This document shows, in pieces, positions 1-6,299 of a stretch of DNA of 64,000 nt; position 1 is the stretch's first letter, and each line of letters starts with the position of its first letter. The stretch lies in NCBI GenBank assembly GCA_035711845.1, contig DASTBU010000080.1, positions 1 to 64,000 on the forward strand, given 5' to 3'. The translations under genes and the position numbers were made by a program. The notes under the pieces were generated by a model. That model worked only from the letters and a program-made list of their open reading frames with translations, was not told the DNA's origin and did no database searches. Source of the DNA: DASTBU01 sp035711845 (GTDB lineage Bacteria; Acidobacteriota; Vicinamibacteria; Vicinamibacterales; 2-12-FULL-66-21).

Positions 1-138
1 CGTGACGGCCCTGGTGATGGCATCGACCTCCGATCGGGCCTCCGGGGGGAGGGAGGCGGTTTTCCGTCGGAGGCGCTCCAGTTCCCGCTGGCAGACCGCT
101 TCAAATCGCTCGTGGAGGGCTCGGCTGATGGGACTCAT
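1..138 (-). CDS. N-terminal part of a small protein resembling the glutamyl-tRNA reductase dimerisation domain (runs off the left edge)
   Basis: Reading leftwards from the ATG at 138, 46 codons are open to the window edge, with mostly G or C in third position. The peptide begins MSPISRALHERFEAV and continues with RELERLRRKTASLPPEARSE and then DAITRAVT. This has the pattern of the C-terminal dimerisation helix of glutamyl-tRNA reductase (HemA), where an E..RL..K...L....R..ve.lTraivnk stretch is typical. Here it sits at the very start of a protein, so the gene would encode a free-standing copy of that domain, not full HemA. No clear Shine-Dalgarno precedes the ATG. A strong -24/-12 promoter lies only 15 nt upstream, so the transcript may be almost leaderless. 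The rest of the gene is outside the window, and the family call rests on this short match. Confidence 0.55.
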   Translation of the reverse strand, partial: MSPISRALHERFEAVCQRELERLRRKTASLPPEARSEVDAITRAVT

Positions 139-152
139 GCCGGCAATCAGTC

Positions 153-167
153 GCAAATGGGGTGCCC
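153..167 (-). promoter_or_regulatory. sigma-54 (-24/-12) promoter for the HemA-domain-like gene
   Basis: On the minus strand the sequence reads GGGCACCCCATTTGC. It keeps GG at -24, CAC after it, and TTGC at -12 with the required 10-bp gap between GG and GC. The predicted start of transcription is near 141, only about 3 nt before the ATG at 138. A GCCGG dyad at 240-255 lies about 73 bp upstream. Confidence 0.65.
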
Positions 168-239
168 GTCGGGTCGAGCCGTATTTTGACCGAAAATGGC
201 CGGAAATCCCATGGGAGACACACCGCCCCGGCCCGGAAC

Positions 240-255
240 TGCCGGTATTCCGGCG
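240..255. promoter_or_regulatory. Putative enhancer dyad (UAS), YGCCGR-N4-YCGGCR
   Basis: The 16-mer TGCCGGTATTCCGGCG is an inverted repeat of the same form as dyads upstream of feoB, hyb/nifJ, the decahaem operon and the TPR gene. It lies about 73 bp upstream of the minus-strand sigma-54 promoter at 153-167. It is only 8 bp from the plus-strand promoter at 263-277, so it is better placed to serve the former. Confidence 0.5.
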
Positions 256-262
256 AAGGGCC

Positions 263-277
263 GGGTACGCCCCTTGC
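263..277 (+). promoter_or_regulatory. sigma-54 (-24/-12) promoter for the small ORF at 322
   Basis: The sequence GGGTACGCCCCTTGC keeps the GG and TTGC elements with 10-bp spacing; the only change in the -24 block after GG is T for C. The predicted start is near 289, giving a 33-nt leader that contains the AGGAGG site of the gene at 322. Confidence 0.6.
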
Positions 278-321
278 GATGGCCATGAGGGAGTTGCTCC
301 GATCGTTCCAGGAGGGGATCC

Positions 322-552
322 ATGCCGCTACGGCTACAGCTTCGACACGTTCCCTGGACCTGTCGATGGGGCCGGTTCGGCGGCCCGGTCCAGCCGAGCG
401 CCAGCACCTTCCGCGGGTTCGTTTTCTGGGTCTGCCTCCACCCGCAGGCGGAGCCCCATCGCTTGCTCGATCGTGGATCCTGCGAGGGGTGCCCCTGGTG
501 GGAGGCGACCGAGAAGTTCGACGAAGAGCGGGAAGGCCTCGTCAGCGTTTGA
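322..552 (+). CDS. Small Cys-containing protein of unknown function (76 aa)
   Basis: The ATG at 322 follows an AGGAGGGGATCC ribosome-binding site and a sigma-54 promoter at 263-277, which is the main reason for calling this a gene. The protein starts MPLRLQLRHVPWTCRWGRFG. It has four cysteines, two of them in a CEGCPWW motif near residues 54-60, and an acidic C-terminus. There is no signal peptide or membrane segment. I do not recognise the family. It is convergent with the small gene on the other strand and overlaps its end by 11 bp. Codon third positions are GC-rich but less strictly than in neighbouring genes, so some doubt remains. Confidence 0.45.
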   Translation: MPLRLQLRHVPWTCRWGRFGGPVQPSASTFRGFVFWVCLHPQAEPHRLLDRGSCEGCPWWEATEKFDEEREGLVSV

Positions 553-790
553 GCGGGCCCCTCCGCCGGAACAGCCGGAACGTGTCACCACGTTCGACCT
601 GCTGCGCCAGGTAGCAGATGTCGCTGCACTGCGCTGAGACGTGATACCCCAGTTCGTCCTCTCGATCCGAAACCTCCTCCCATTCGTCGTCGAGCCCCAC
701 AATCGCGTTGGCTGCCGCCGCCACATCCTGGGGAGACGCGCCAGGAAACCGTTTCGCGAGCACCGCCAGCACCTTCTCGCGGTCGATCAT
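542..790 (-). CDS. Conserved small hypothetical protein (82 aa)
   Basis: The gene starts at the ATG at 790 behind GGAGG (TCCGGAGGCTTT). The protein begins MIDREKVLAVLAKRFPGAS and has an alpha-helical N-terminal half (QDVAAAANAIVGLDDEWEEV). A second part contains GYHVSAQCSDICYLAQQVER with two cysteines (CSDIC), and the end is basic (RLFRRRGPLKR). Composition and codon use look genuinely coding. It is preceded by a perfect sigma-54 promoter at 877-891 and a palindromic enhancer-like site at 975-990, so it probably belongs to the same regulon as the hydrogenase genes next door. It has no recognised domain. A soluble small redox or regulatory protein is possible but not shown. Confidence 0.7.
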   Translation of the reverse strand: MIDREKVLAVLAKRFPGASPQDVAAAANAIVGLDDEWEEVSDREDELGYHVSAQCSDICYLAQQVERGDTFRLFRRRGPLKR

Positions 791-876
791 AAAGCCTCCG
801 GACCGAGAAGCTCCCGACAGCAGACGAGGTGTTCGGATTCAGCCGGATGAATGGGACACCGGTGTCCACGGTGAAG

Positions 877-891
877 GCAACGCGGATGCCA
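877..891 (-). promoter_or_regulatory. sigma-54 promoter for the 82-aa protein gene
   Basis: The minus strand reads TGGCATCCGCGTTGC, a full match to TGGCAY-N5-TTGC. Predicted transcription starts near 865, giving a leader of about 75 nt before the ATG at 790. The 250-bp region 791-1040 holds no other gene; it contains this promoter and dyads at 901-916 and 975-990. Confidence 0.75.
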
Positions 892-974
892 GCACGCAGA
901 GGCCGATTTTCCGGCCCAATGCGGCCAGGCCGACGATCAAATCGGCCCGCAGGTGCCGATTTCCCCGGCTCCTC

Positions 975-990
975 CGACGGAATTCCGTCG
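975..990. promoter_or_regulatory. Putative enhancer dyad upstream of the 82-aa protein gene
   Basis: CGACGGAATTCCGTCG is a perfect 16-bp palindrome about 84 bp upstream of the -24 element at 891. It has the spacing of the YGCCGR-N4-YCGGCR sites found elsewhere in the window, with one symmetrical change. It could also act in ending hypB transcription, since hypB stops at 1041. Confidence 0.45.
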
Positions 991-1040
991 AGTCCGGCGA
1001 GTGGAAGTCTTCAGCGTCTGACCCGAGTCCTCCGTGAGCG

Positions 1041-1769
1041 CTAGGCATGAACGTGGTGGACGTCGGTCAGCGGCCCGGGCGCGATCTGTCGTTCCTGGCG
1101 CAGCAACCAGTCGATCCACGGCTGCAGGCCCTGACCCGTCCTCGCGGAGAGCTCGATCACGCGCGGCACCGGCATGACGCGGCCCAGCGACTCGCGCATG
1201 CGCTCGACGCTGATGTCGGGCAGGTAGGGCAACAGATCGGTCTTCGTGATGAGCACCAGGTCCGCCTTGTTGAACATCACGGGATACTTCAGCGGCTTGT
1301 CCTCCCCTTCCGTGACAGCGAGCAGCACGACGTTGGCGGCCTGACCGAGATCGTAGACGGCCGGACACACCAGATTCCCGACGTTCTCGATGAACAGGTA
1401 GTCGAGGTCGTTCCAGGCCAGAAGGTGCAGCGCATGATGCACCATCGCCGCGTCGAGGTGGCACGCCGAGCCGGTCGTGATGGAACGGGCCCGGATGCCT
1501 GCCGCCTTCAGGCGATCGGCATCGTTCTCCGTCGCGAGGTCGCCCGCGAGCGCGCCGATGGTTCTTCGTCCGGCGAGCGCCCGGGCCGTCGCCTCGAGCA
1601 CCGCTGTCTTGCCGGCGCCGGGAGAGCCCATCACGTTGATGGCCAGCACCTCTCCAGCCGTGAAGTGCAGCCGGTTGTGCGCCGCCTGCTTCTCGTTCCC
1701 TGAAAGGATGCGCTCCTGCACGTCGACAGGCACGATGCTCTTGTCCTCGCATCCACACGTTCCACACAT
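1041..1769 (-). CDS. hypB: Hydrogenase nickel incorporation GTPase HypB
   Basis: HypB is the GTPase that, with HypA, delivers nickel to the NiFe hydrogenase large subunit in the cytoplasm. The 242-aa protein starts with the N-terminal metal-binding motif CGTCGC (residues 2-7). A P-loop GSPGAGKT follows near residue 50, and the Cys-His pair of the G-domain metal site is in TGSACHLDA. NKADL and SARTG are the later G motifs. There is no His-rich stretch, so nickel storage is unlikely. The ATG at 1769 shares its A with the hypA stop codon (TGATG), indicating translational coupling; a GTG three bases earlier is an alternative start. This is the last gene of the hyp operon. Confidence 0.95.
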   Translation of the reverse strand: MCGTCGCEDKSIVPVDVQERILSGNEKQAAHNRLHFTAGEVLAINVMGSPGAGKTAVLEATARALAGRRTIGALAGDLATENDADRLKAAGIRARSITTGSACHLDAAMVHHALHLLAWNDLDYLFIENVGNLVCPAVYDLGQAANVVLLAVTEGEDKPLKYPVMFNKADLVLITKTDLLPYLPDISVERMRESLGRVMPVPRVIELSARTGQGLQPWIDWLLRQERQIAPGPLTDVHHVHA

Positions 1770-2110
1770 CACGGCACCTCCATCTCGATCCGCTCCAGCA
1801 GAATCTCGTCACCCTGGCGGAGCCGCGCAGGTCCGCCGCAGGCGGTGCATCGCAACGCCGCGCCGCGTGCGATGGGCCCGCCGCAGGTGCGACAGTTCCA
1901 CTCCGCGGCCGCCTCGGCGATCTCGAGCGGGGCGCGCTCGCAGATCGTTCGCTCGCGGAACGTCATGTACGCGGTGTGCAGAAGTCCGACGTCCACTCCG
2001 GACAGCTCGCCGATGCGCACGACGACCCGGTCGACAGCGATGGCGCCGCGTGCGGCGGCTTCGGCTTCGATCCGCTCCATGAGCGCCTGGACGATCGAGT
2101 ACTCGTGCAT
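1769..2110 (-). CDS. hypA: Hydrogenase nickel incorporation protein HypA
   Basis: HypA is a small Zn/Ni metallochaperone that works with HypB in inserting nickel into the hydrogenase large subunit. The 113-aa product begins with the invariant MHEYSIV (the N-terminal His is a nickel ligand). It has a zinc ribbon with two CxxC pairs (CRTCG and CTACG) at about residues 73-92. Length is normal for the family. It starts immediately after the enoyl-CoA-hydratase-like gene (stop at 2112) and overlaps hypB, so all are translated from one hyp transcript. Confidence 0.95.
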   Translation of the reverse strand: MHEYSIVQALMERIEAEAAARGAIAVDRVVVRIGELSGVDVGLLHTAYMTFRERTICERAPLEIAEAAAEWNCRTCGGPIARGAALRCTACGGPARLRQGDEILLERIEMEVP

Positions 2111-2111
2111 C

Positions 2112-2951
2112 TCAGGCCCTGTCGAATCGCGGCTCCCGCTTGCCCAGGAACGCCTGCAGTCCTTCCTCGAATTCCACGCCGTCGGCGCTCAGCGTGAGCC
2201 GCTCCAGCTCCTGATCGAGGTGGTAATCGAGGCGATCCATCCCCGAGGCCATGTTCACGAGCGACTTGGCCTCGCCGTATGCCCTGACAGGGCCCGCCGC
2301 GATCCCGCGCGCACGCGCGATCGCTTCCTCGTCGAAGGTGTCGGCCGGCAGTACCGCGGTGATCAGGCCCAGCTCCAGGGCCCGAGCGGCATCCAGCCGA
2401 GGGTTCAGCAGGATCAGTTCCATCGCACGGCGGAAGCCGACGAGGCGCGGCAGGAAGAAGGTGGAGCTTTCCGCACCGGTGAGACCGGTCCTGGAATATG
2501 CCCATTCGAATTGGGCCCTCGGCGACGCGAAGACGAGATCGCAGCAGAGCGCGAGGCCGAGCCCTCCCGCCGCGGCGATGCCGTCGACGGCGGCGATGAA
2601 CGGCTTCGGCGTGCGCCGGATCTCCGAGATCGTGCTGTGGAGGTACTCGAGAATCTGCTTGAAGATCTCTCCGAAGCCCTCCGGCACCTGCCGTGCGCCG
2701 GGCCGCAGGTAGCCGAGCTCCGCCGCCTCGCCGCCCGCGCCGATGTACTTGAGATCCGCGCCGCTGCAGAACACGCCGCCCGACCCGCGCAGGACGACCG
2801 TCCGCACCTGCTCGTCGCGGGCAAAGCCGAGCGCGGCCTTCCGCAGGTCCTGCGCCGTACGCACGTCGAGCGAGTTGAACCGCGCCGGTCGATCGATCGT
2901 GATGATCCCGACGGCGCCGTCCCGATCGGTCCCGATGTGTGACATGACCAT
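2112..2951 (-). CDS. Enoyl-CoA hydratase/isomerase-family protein in the hyp operon (HypX C-terminal-domain-like)
   Basis: This 279-aa crotonase-fold protein has the oxyanion-hole segment SGGVFCSGADL near residues 67-77 and the second one in GIAAAGGLGLALCCDLVFAS. The two glutamates used by true enoyl-CoA hydratases are not at their usual places: the first is replaced within GGLGLAL, and the region after FEWAYSRTGLTGAES has a different layout. It is therefore probably not a beta-oxidation hydratase. Its ATG (2951) overlaps the stop of a formyltransferase gene (TGATG), and both lie between hypE and hypA. HypX proteins, which make the CO ligand of the NiFe site from formyl-tetrahydrofolate, fuse exactly these two domain types. 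I infer this pair is a split HypX. A general acyl-CoA enzyme carried along by chance is the alternative. Confidence 0.75.
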   Translation of the reverse strand: MVMSHIGTDRDGAVGIITIDRPARFNSLDVRTAQDLRKAALGFARDEQVRTVVLRGSGGVFCSGADLKYIGAGGEAAELGYLRPGARQVPEGFGEIFKQILEYLHSTISEIRRTPKPFIAAVDGIAAAGGLGLALCCDLVFASPRAQFEWAYSRTGLTGAESSTFFLPRLVGFRRAMELILLNPRLDAARALELGLITAVLPADTFDEEAIARARGIAAGPVRAYGEAKSLVNMASGMDRLDYHLDQELERLTLSADGVEFEEGLQAFLGKREPRFDRA

Positions 2952-3757
2952 CACCCCGTGGCCTGCAAGCGGTCCGCGCTGGCGGCCTCGTCGGGCACGA
3001 GCGAACCCTCTTCCGACAGCATCCAGCGCCCCGCCGACTGCAGGCTCAGCGGACGGCCTGCCGCCCGCAGCGAGAGCGACGCCAGCTCGATGGTGCGCGC
3101 GAGCATGACCGGCCATCCGCTGCGCAGCATCCATTCCTGGTGCGCCCAGGCATACGCTCGCAGCACGTCCTCGGTCTCGTGGGCCCGCGCCCAGCCGGCG
3201 AGCGGCGAGATCGGAAATCGCCACGAGCGAAGCAGCACCGGCCCGGCGTCGAGCTGCTCGGTCACGATGTGCGCGGTCGCCCGGGTCTCGGCCTCGCCGC
3301 CGACAATCGCATCGCGCACGGCGCGCAGACCCGGATATCGCGGGCGTCCCGATCCATCGCGCTGCATGAGATCGCTGTGGTGCACGTTCACAATCCGTCC
3401 ATCGAACCGGCGAAGCACGGGCGCCGTGAGCAGGAGCAGGTACCCGTCGAGCAGGAGGAGGTCCGGATTGAACGGCTCGAGCAGCTTCAGCGTCTCGGCG
3501 TCATAGACAGCCCTTGCCTCGAGGTCGCGAAGCGGCGTCCCGTGAGCGCTGCACCAGGATCTGATCGGATGTGGCAGGCACGGAACACCTCTTCGTTCCA
3601 CCTTGACCTCCTCGGCGAAGGTGTCAGCAGAGGTGACACAACAGAGGATCTCGTAGTCGGCGCCTCGCCGGCGGTCGGTGTTCAAGAGCTGCACGAGACC
3701 TGGCGCCCGATGTGAGCACAGCACGGCGACCTTGAGTGGCGTAGCACGCTGCGACAT
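2951..3757 (-). CDS. Formyltransferase-family protein (HypX N-terminal-domain-like)
   Basis: The 268-aa product is related to phosphoribosylglycinamide and methionyl-tRNA formyltransferases. Near residues 115-165 it has LLLLDGYLLLLTAPVLRRFD, then GRIVNVHHSDLM (the N-x-H catalytic pair) and PRYPGLRAV. A later TEQLDAGPVLL supplies the conserved Asp. It is longer at the C-terminus than PurN. The start chosen is the ATG at 3757, 32 nt after hypE ends. It overlaps the downstream crotonase gene. Its position inside the hyp operon, rather than with purine genes, suggests that it passes the formyl group of N10-formyl-THF to the CO-forming step of hydrogenase maturation. This role is inferred from HypX. 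Confidence 0.75.
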   Translation of the reverse strand: MSQRATPLKVAVLCSHRAPGLVQLLNTDRRRGADYEILCCVTSADTFAEEVKVERRGVPCLPHPIRSWCSAHGTPLRDLEARAVYDAETLKLLEPFNPDLLLLDGYLLLLTAPVLRRFDGRIVNVHHSDLMQRDGSGRPRYPGLRAVRDAIVGGEAETRATAHIVTEQLDAGPVLLRSWRFPISPLAGWARAHETEDVLRAYAWAHQEWMLRSGWPVMLARTIELASLSLRAAGRPLSLQSAGRWMLSEEGSLVPDEAASADRLQATG

Positions 3758-3789
3758 GGTTTCCGTCCCTTGCGGCCTCTCGACCGCCG

Positions 3790-4809
3790 TCAGCAGATCC
3801 GTGGCAGGAGCTCGCCGTCCGGTTCGGTCAGCAACCGCCGCCCGAACCCTGTATCGAGCACCACGGAGCCTCGAAGCTCCCCCGAACACACCCCGATGAC
3901 GGCCGCGTCGCGGCCGAGCGGGTGCGCGCGCACGGCGCGCAGTACGATGTCGGCAGCGTCGGGGTGCACGCCGAGCAGCGCCTTGCCCTCGTTGGCGATC
4001 ATGAGCGGATCGAGACCGAGCAGCTCGGCGGCCGCGCGCACCTCGTCGCGCACCGGGAGCGCACGCTCGTCGAGCTGGATGCCCACCCCGCTCTTTTCGG
4101 CCATCTCGTGGAGGGCGCTGGCTGCCCCGCCGCGGGTCGGATCCTTCATCGCGCTAATCCCGTCGCCGCCGGCAAGAAGCGCCGCACGAATCAACGAGTT
4201 CAACGGTGCGACATCCGACTGCAGCGCTCCCCCGAGGTCGAGCTGGTGGCGTGCCGCCATCACGGCAATGCCGTGATCGCCGAGCGTCCCGGTCACGATC
4301 AGCAGGTCCCCCGGCTTCAGGCCGCTGTCGCGGACGACGCGCCTGGCGATGCCCACGCCGGTCGTATTGAGTACCAGGCCGTCCACTTCCCCGCGTCCCA
4401 TCACCTTCGTGTCGCCGGAAACGATGGGCGCGCCCGCCTCGGTACAGGTCCGTTCCATGGACGATCGGATGGTCTTGAGATCGTCGAGCGGGAACCCCTC
4501 TTCGAGGATCAGCCCGCACGTCAGGCCGAGAGGCTCGGTCGCACCCATCATGGCCAGGTCGTTGACGGTTCCCGCCACCGCCAGGCGGCCGATGTCGCCG
4601 CCGGGGAACACGAGCGGGTGAATCACATGCGAGTCGGTGGTCACGATCAACCATTCGTCCCCGAGCGGGATCGCCGCCCCGTCGTCCATGACGTTGGCGA
4701 TCGGGCTCGTCCGATCCACGAGGACCTGCTCGATCAGCAGCCGCATGGAACGTCCGCCGGCGCCGTGCTTCATTCCGATTCGCTGGAGTGTCGTGTTCGT
4801 CTGAGCCAT
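3790..4809 (-). CDS. hypE: Carbamoyl dehydratase HypE
   Basis: HypE dehydrates the thiocarbamate that HypF places on its C-terminal cysteine, forming the thiocyanate from which CN ligands of the NiFe site are made. The 339-aa protein has the PurM/ThiL-type ATP-binding fold: KHGAGG near the N-terminus, DDGAAIP, a GTVNDLAMMGA core and DPTRGGAASAL. It ends in PRIC, the essential C-terminal Cys motif. The start ATG at 4809 lies 34 nt after hypD. All key motifs are present, so the enzyme should be active. Confidence 0.95.
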   Translation of the reverse strand: MAQTNTTLQRIGMKHGAGGRSMRLLIEQVLVDRTSPIANVMDDGAAIPLGDEWLIVTTDSHVIHPLVFPGGDIGRLAVAGTVNDLAMMGATEPLGLTCGLILEEGFPLDDLKTIRSSMERTCTEAGAPIVSGDTKVMGRGEVDGLVLNTTGVGIARRVVRDSGLKPGDLLIVTGTLGDHGIAVMAARHQLDLGGALQSDVAPLNSLIRAALLAGGDGISAMKDPTRGGAASALHEMAEKSGVGIQLDERALPVRDEVRAAAELLGLDPLMIANEGKALLGVHPDAADIVLRAVRAHPLGRDAAVIGVCSGELRGSVVLDTGFGRRLLTEPDGELLPRIC

Positions 4810-4843
4810 GGTTCCGGGTTTCCTTCGGCGCGAGCGGCAGCAC

Positions 4844-6001
4844 TCACGCATCCGTCGCGACGCCTGCGCGAATGCCCACCGCGTGTGCCAGGTCGGAGCG
4901 CGTTCCATACTGGTGCCAGATGCGGCAGGTGCCTTCGCTGCTCACCATGCACGCGCCCACAGGCGACTCGGGCAGGCATTCCCTGCCGAAGAGACGACAA
5001 TCCGACGGCGATCGAATGCCCGCCATGATGTCGCCGCAGATGCACTGCTGCGCGAGCGCGGGCGGCGCCGCGTCCCAGAGGGCCGTCAGATCGATCTGAA
5101 ACTGGCGGCGGGCATCGAGGCTGGCATATTCGCCACGAAGGCGGAGGTTGCCGTTCGGTACGTGCGCGATGCCGCGCCAACGCCCGCCAATCGGCTTGAA
5201 GACTCTCCAGAGCTGCTCTTGCGCGCGCAGGTTGCCCTCGCGGCTCACGCAGCGAGGGAACATGTTCTCGACCGCGGCGGTGCCGTCCCGCACCAGCTCG
5301 ACGAGCCGCACGAGCCCGGCGAGGATGTCCAGCGGCTCGAAACCGGCAACCACGACCGGCAGGCGGTGCCGCTCGACGAAGCGCTCGAACACACCCCAGC
5401 CCGTGATCGTCGCGGCGTGGCCGGCGGCAAGAAATCCCTCGACGCGTGTGTCGGGCATCTCGGCAACGATCTCCATGACCGGCGGGATGTACTTGTGAGC
5501 GGACAGCACGAAGAAGTTCGCCGGCGGATCATCGAGAATTGCCGCCGCTGTGGCGACGGCGGTCGTCTCGAACCCGGTCGCGAAGAACACGACCGGCTCT
5601 GAGACCGCCCGGGCGAGCTCGAGCGCCTGTGCGACGCTGTAGACAACGTCGACCCGTCCGCCCTGCGCCTGCGCATCGGCCAGCGATCGGGCGCTGCCTG
5701 GCACGCGGAGCATGTCTCCGTAGGTGGCGATGCGTACGCCCTGCCCGGCCAGCGCGACGGCCTCGTCCACCTCCGGCTGATCCGTGATGCAGACGGGACA
5801 GCCAGGACCCATGATCACGTTCAGGCCGCGGGGGAATGAGGCCCGCAGACCGAAACGGGCGATGGCCTGCTCGTGGCTTCCGCACACGTGCATCACCGAC
5901 ACAGGTGCCCGGCCGATGGAGGACGTGACCCTCTCGAGCGCGGCCGTGAGGGAGGCCGCCTGCCCGGGATCGCGAAACTTCAGCTCGCGGACGTTATTCA
6001 T
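4844..6001 (-). CDS. hypD: Hydrogenase assembly scaffold HypD
   Basis: HypD carries a [4Fe-4S] cluster and, with HypC, forms the scaffold on which Fe(CN)2CO is built. The 385-aa product has the family motifs MHVCGSHE (with the redox Cys), GPGCPVC, FATGFETTA and ENMFPR. A C-terminal set of cysteines (CICGDIM, CRLFGREC, CMVSSEGTC) is consistent with cluster ligands. The ATG at 6001 lies inside the end of hypC (8-nt overlap), so the two are coupled. The length is normal. Confidence 0.95.
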   Translation of the reverse strand: MNNVRELKFRDPGQAASLTAALERVTSSIGRAPVSVMHVCGSHEQAIARFGLRASFPRGLNVIMGPGCPVCITDQPEVDEAVALAGQGVRIATYGDMLRVPGSARSLADAQAQGGRVDVVYSVAQALELARAVSEPVVFFATGFETTAVATAAAILDDPPANFFVLSAHKYIPPVMEIVAEMPDTRVEGFLAAGHAATITGWGVFERFVERHRLPVVVAGFEPLDILAGLVRLVELVRDGTAAVENMFPRCVSREGNLRAQEQLWRVFKPIGGRWRGIAHVPNGNLRLRGEYASLDARRQFQIDLTALWDAAPPALAQQCICGDIMAGIRSPSDCRLFGRECLPESPVGACMVSSEGTCRIWHQYGTRSDLAHAVGIRAGVATDA

Positions 6002-6287
6002 TGCGGTCTCCGCGGAGGGAGGTCGCCTGGATCTCGCCCCGGACGTCTGCCGCCATAAGGTCGTCGTCGGCTTCACGGAGGAGTTGTTCGTAGAGCTCCA
6101 GGGTCCCCTCGATATCCGCTTCCGGGATCCTCCGGATGGCGTACCCCACGTGGTTGAGGATGTAGTCGCCCCGGGCCACCGGCTGGTCCACGAGCTCGAG
6201 ATGCACCAGCCGGCGTACGCCAAAGAAATCGACGGTTGCCGTCAGACCATGCACCTCAACGATCCGGCCCGGAACTCCGAGACACAT
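5994..6287 (-). CDS. hypC: Hydrogenase maturation chaperone HypC
   Basis: HypC escorts the iron with its CO and CN ligands from HypD to the large-subunit precursor. The protein (97 aa) begins MCLGVPGRIVEV; Cys2 is the essential iron ligand after Met removal. It ends with an acidic tail. It starts 12 nt after hypF and overlaps hypD by 8 nt. Only one HypC/HybG-type chaperone is seen in the window. Confidence 0.95.
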   Translation of the reverse strand: MCLGVPGRIVEVHGLTATVDFFGVRRLVHLELVDQPVARGDYILNHVGYAIRRIPEADIEGTLELYEQLLREADDDLMAADVRGEIQATSLRGDRNE

Positions 6288-6299
6288 CGGCGCCTCCCG

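Noticed and set aside
2..637. 211-codon plus-strand frame at the left edge
   Set aside because: It runs against the HemA-domain-like and 82-aa genes on the minus strand, crosses two sigma-54 promoters and a dyad, and has low-complexity composition.
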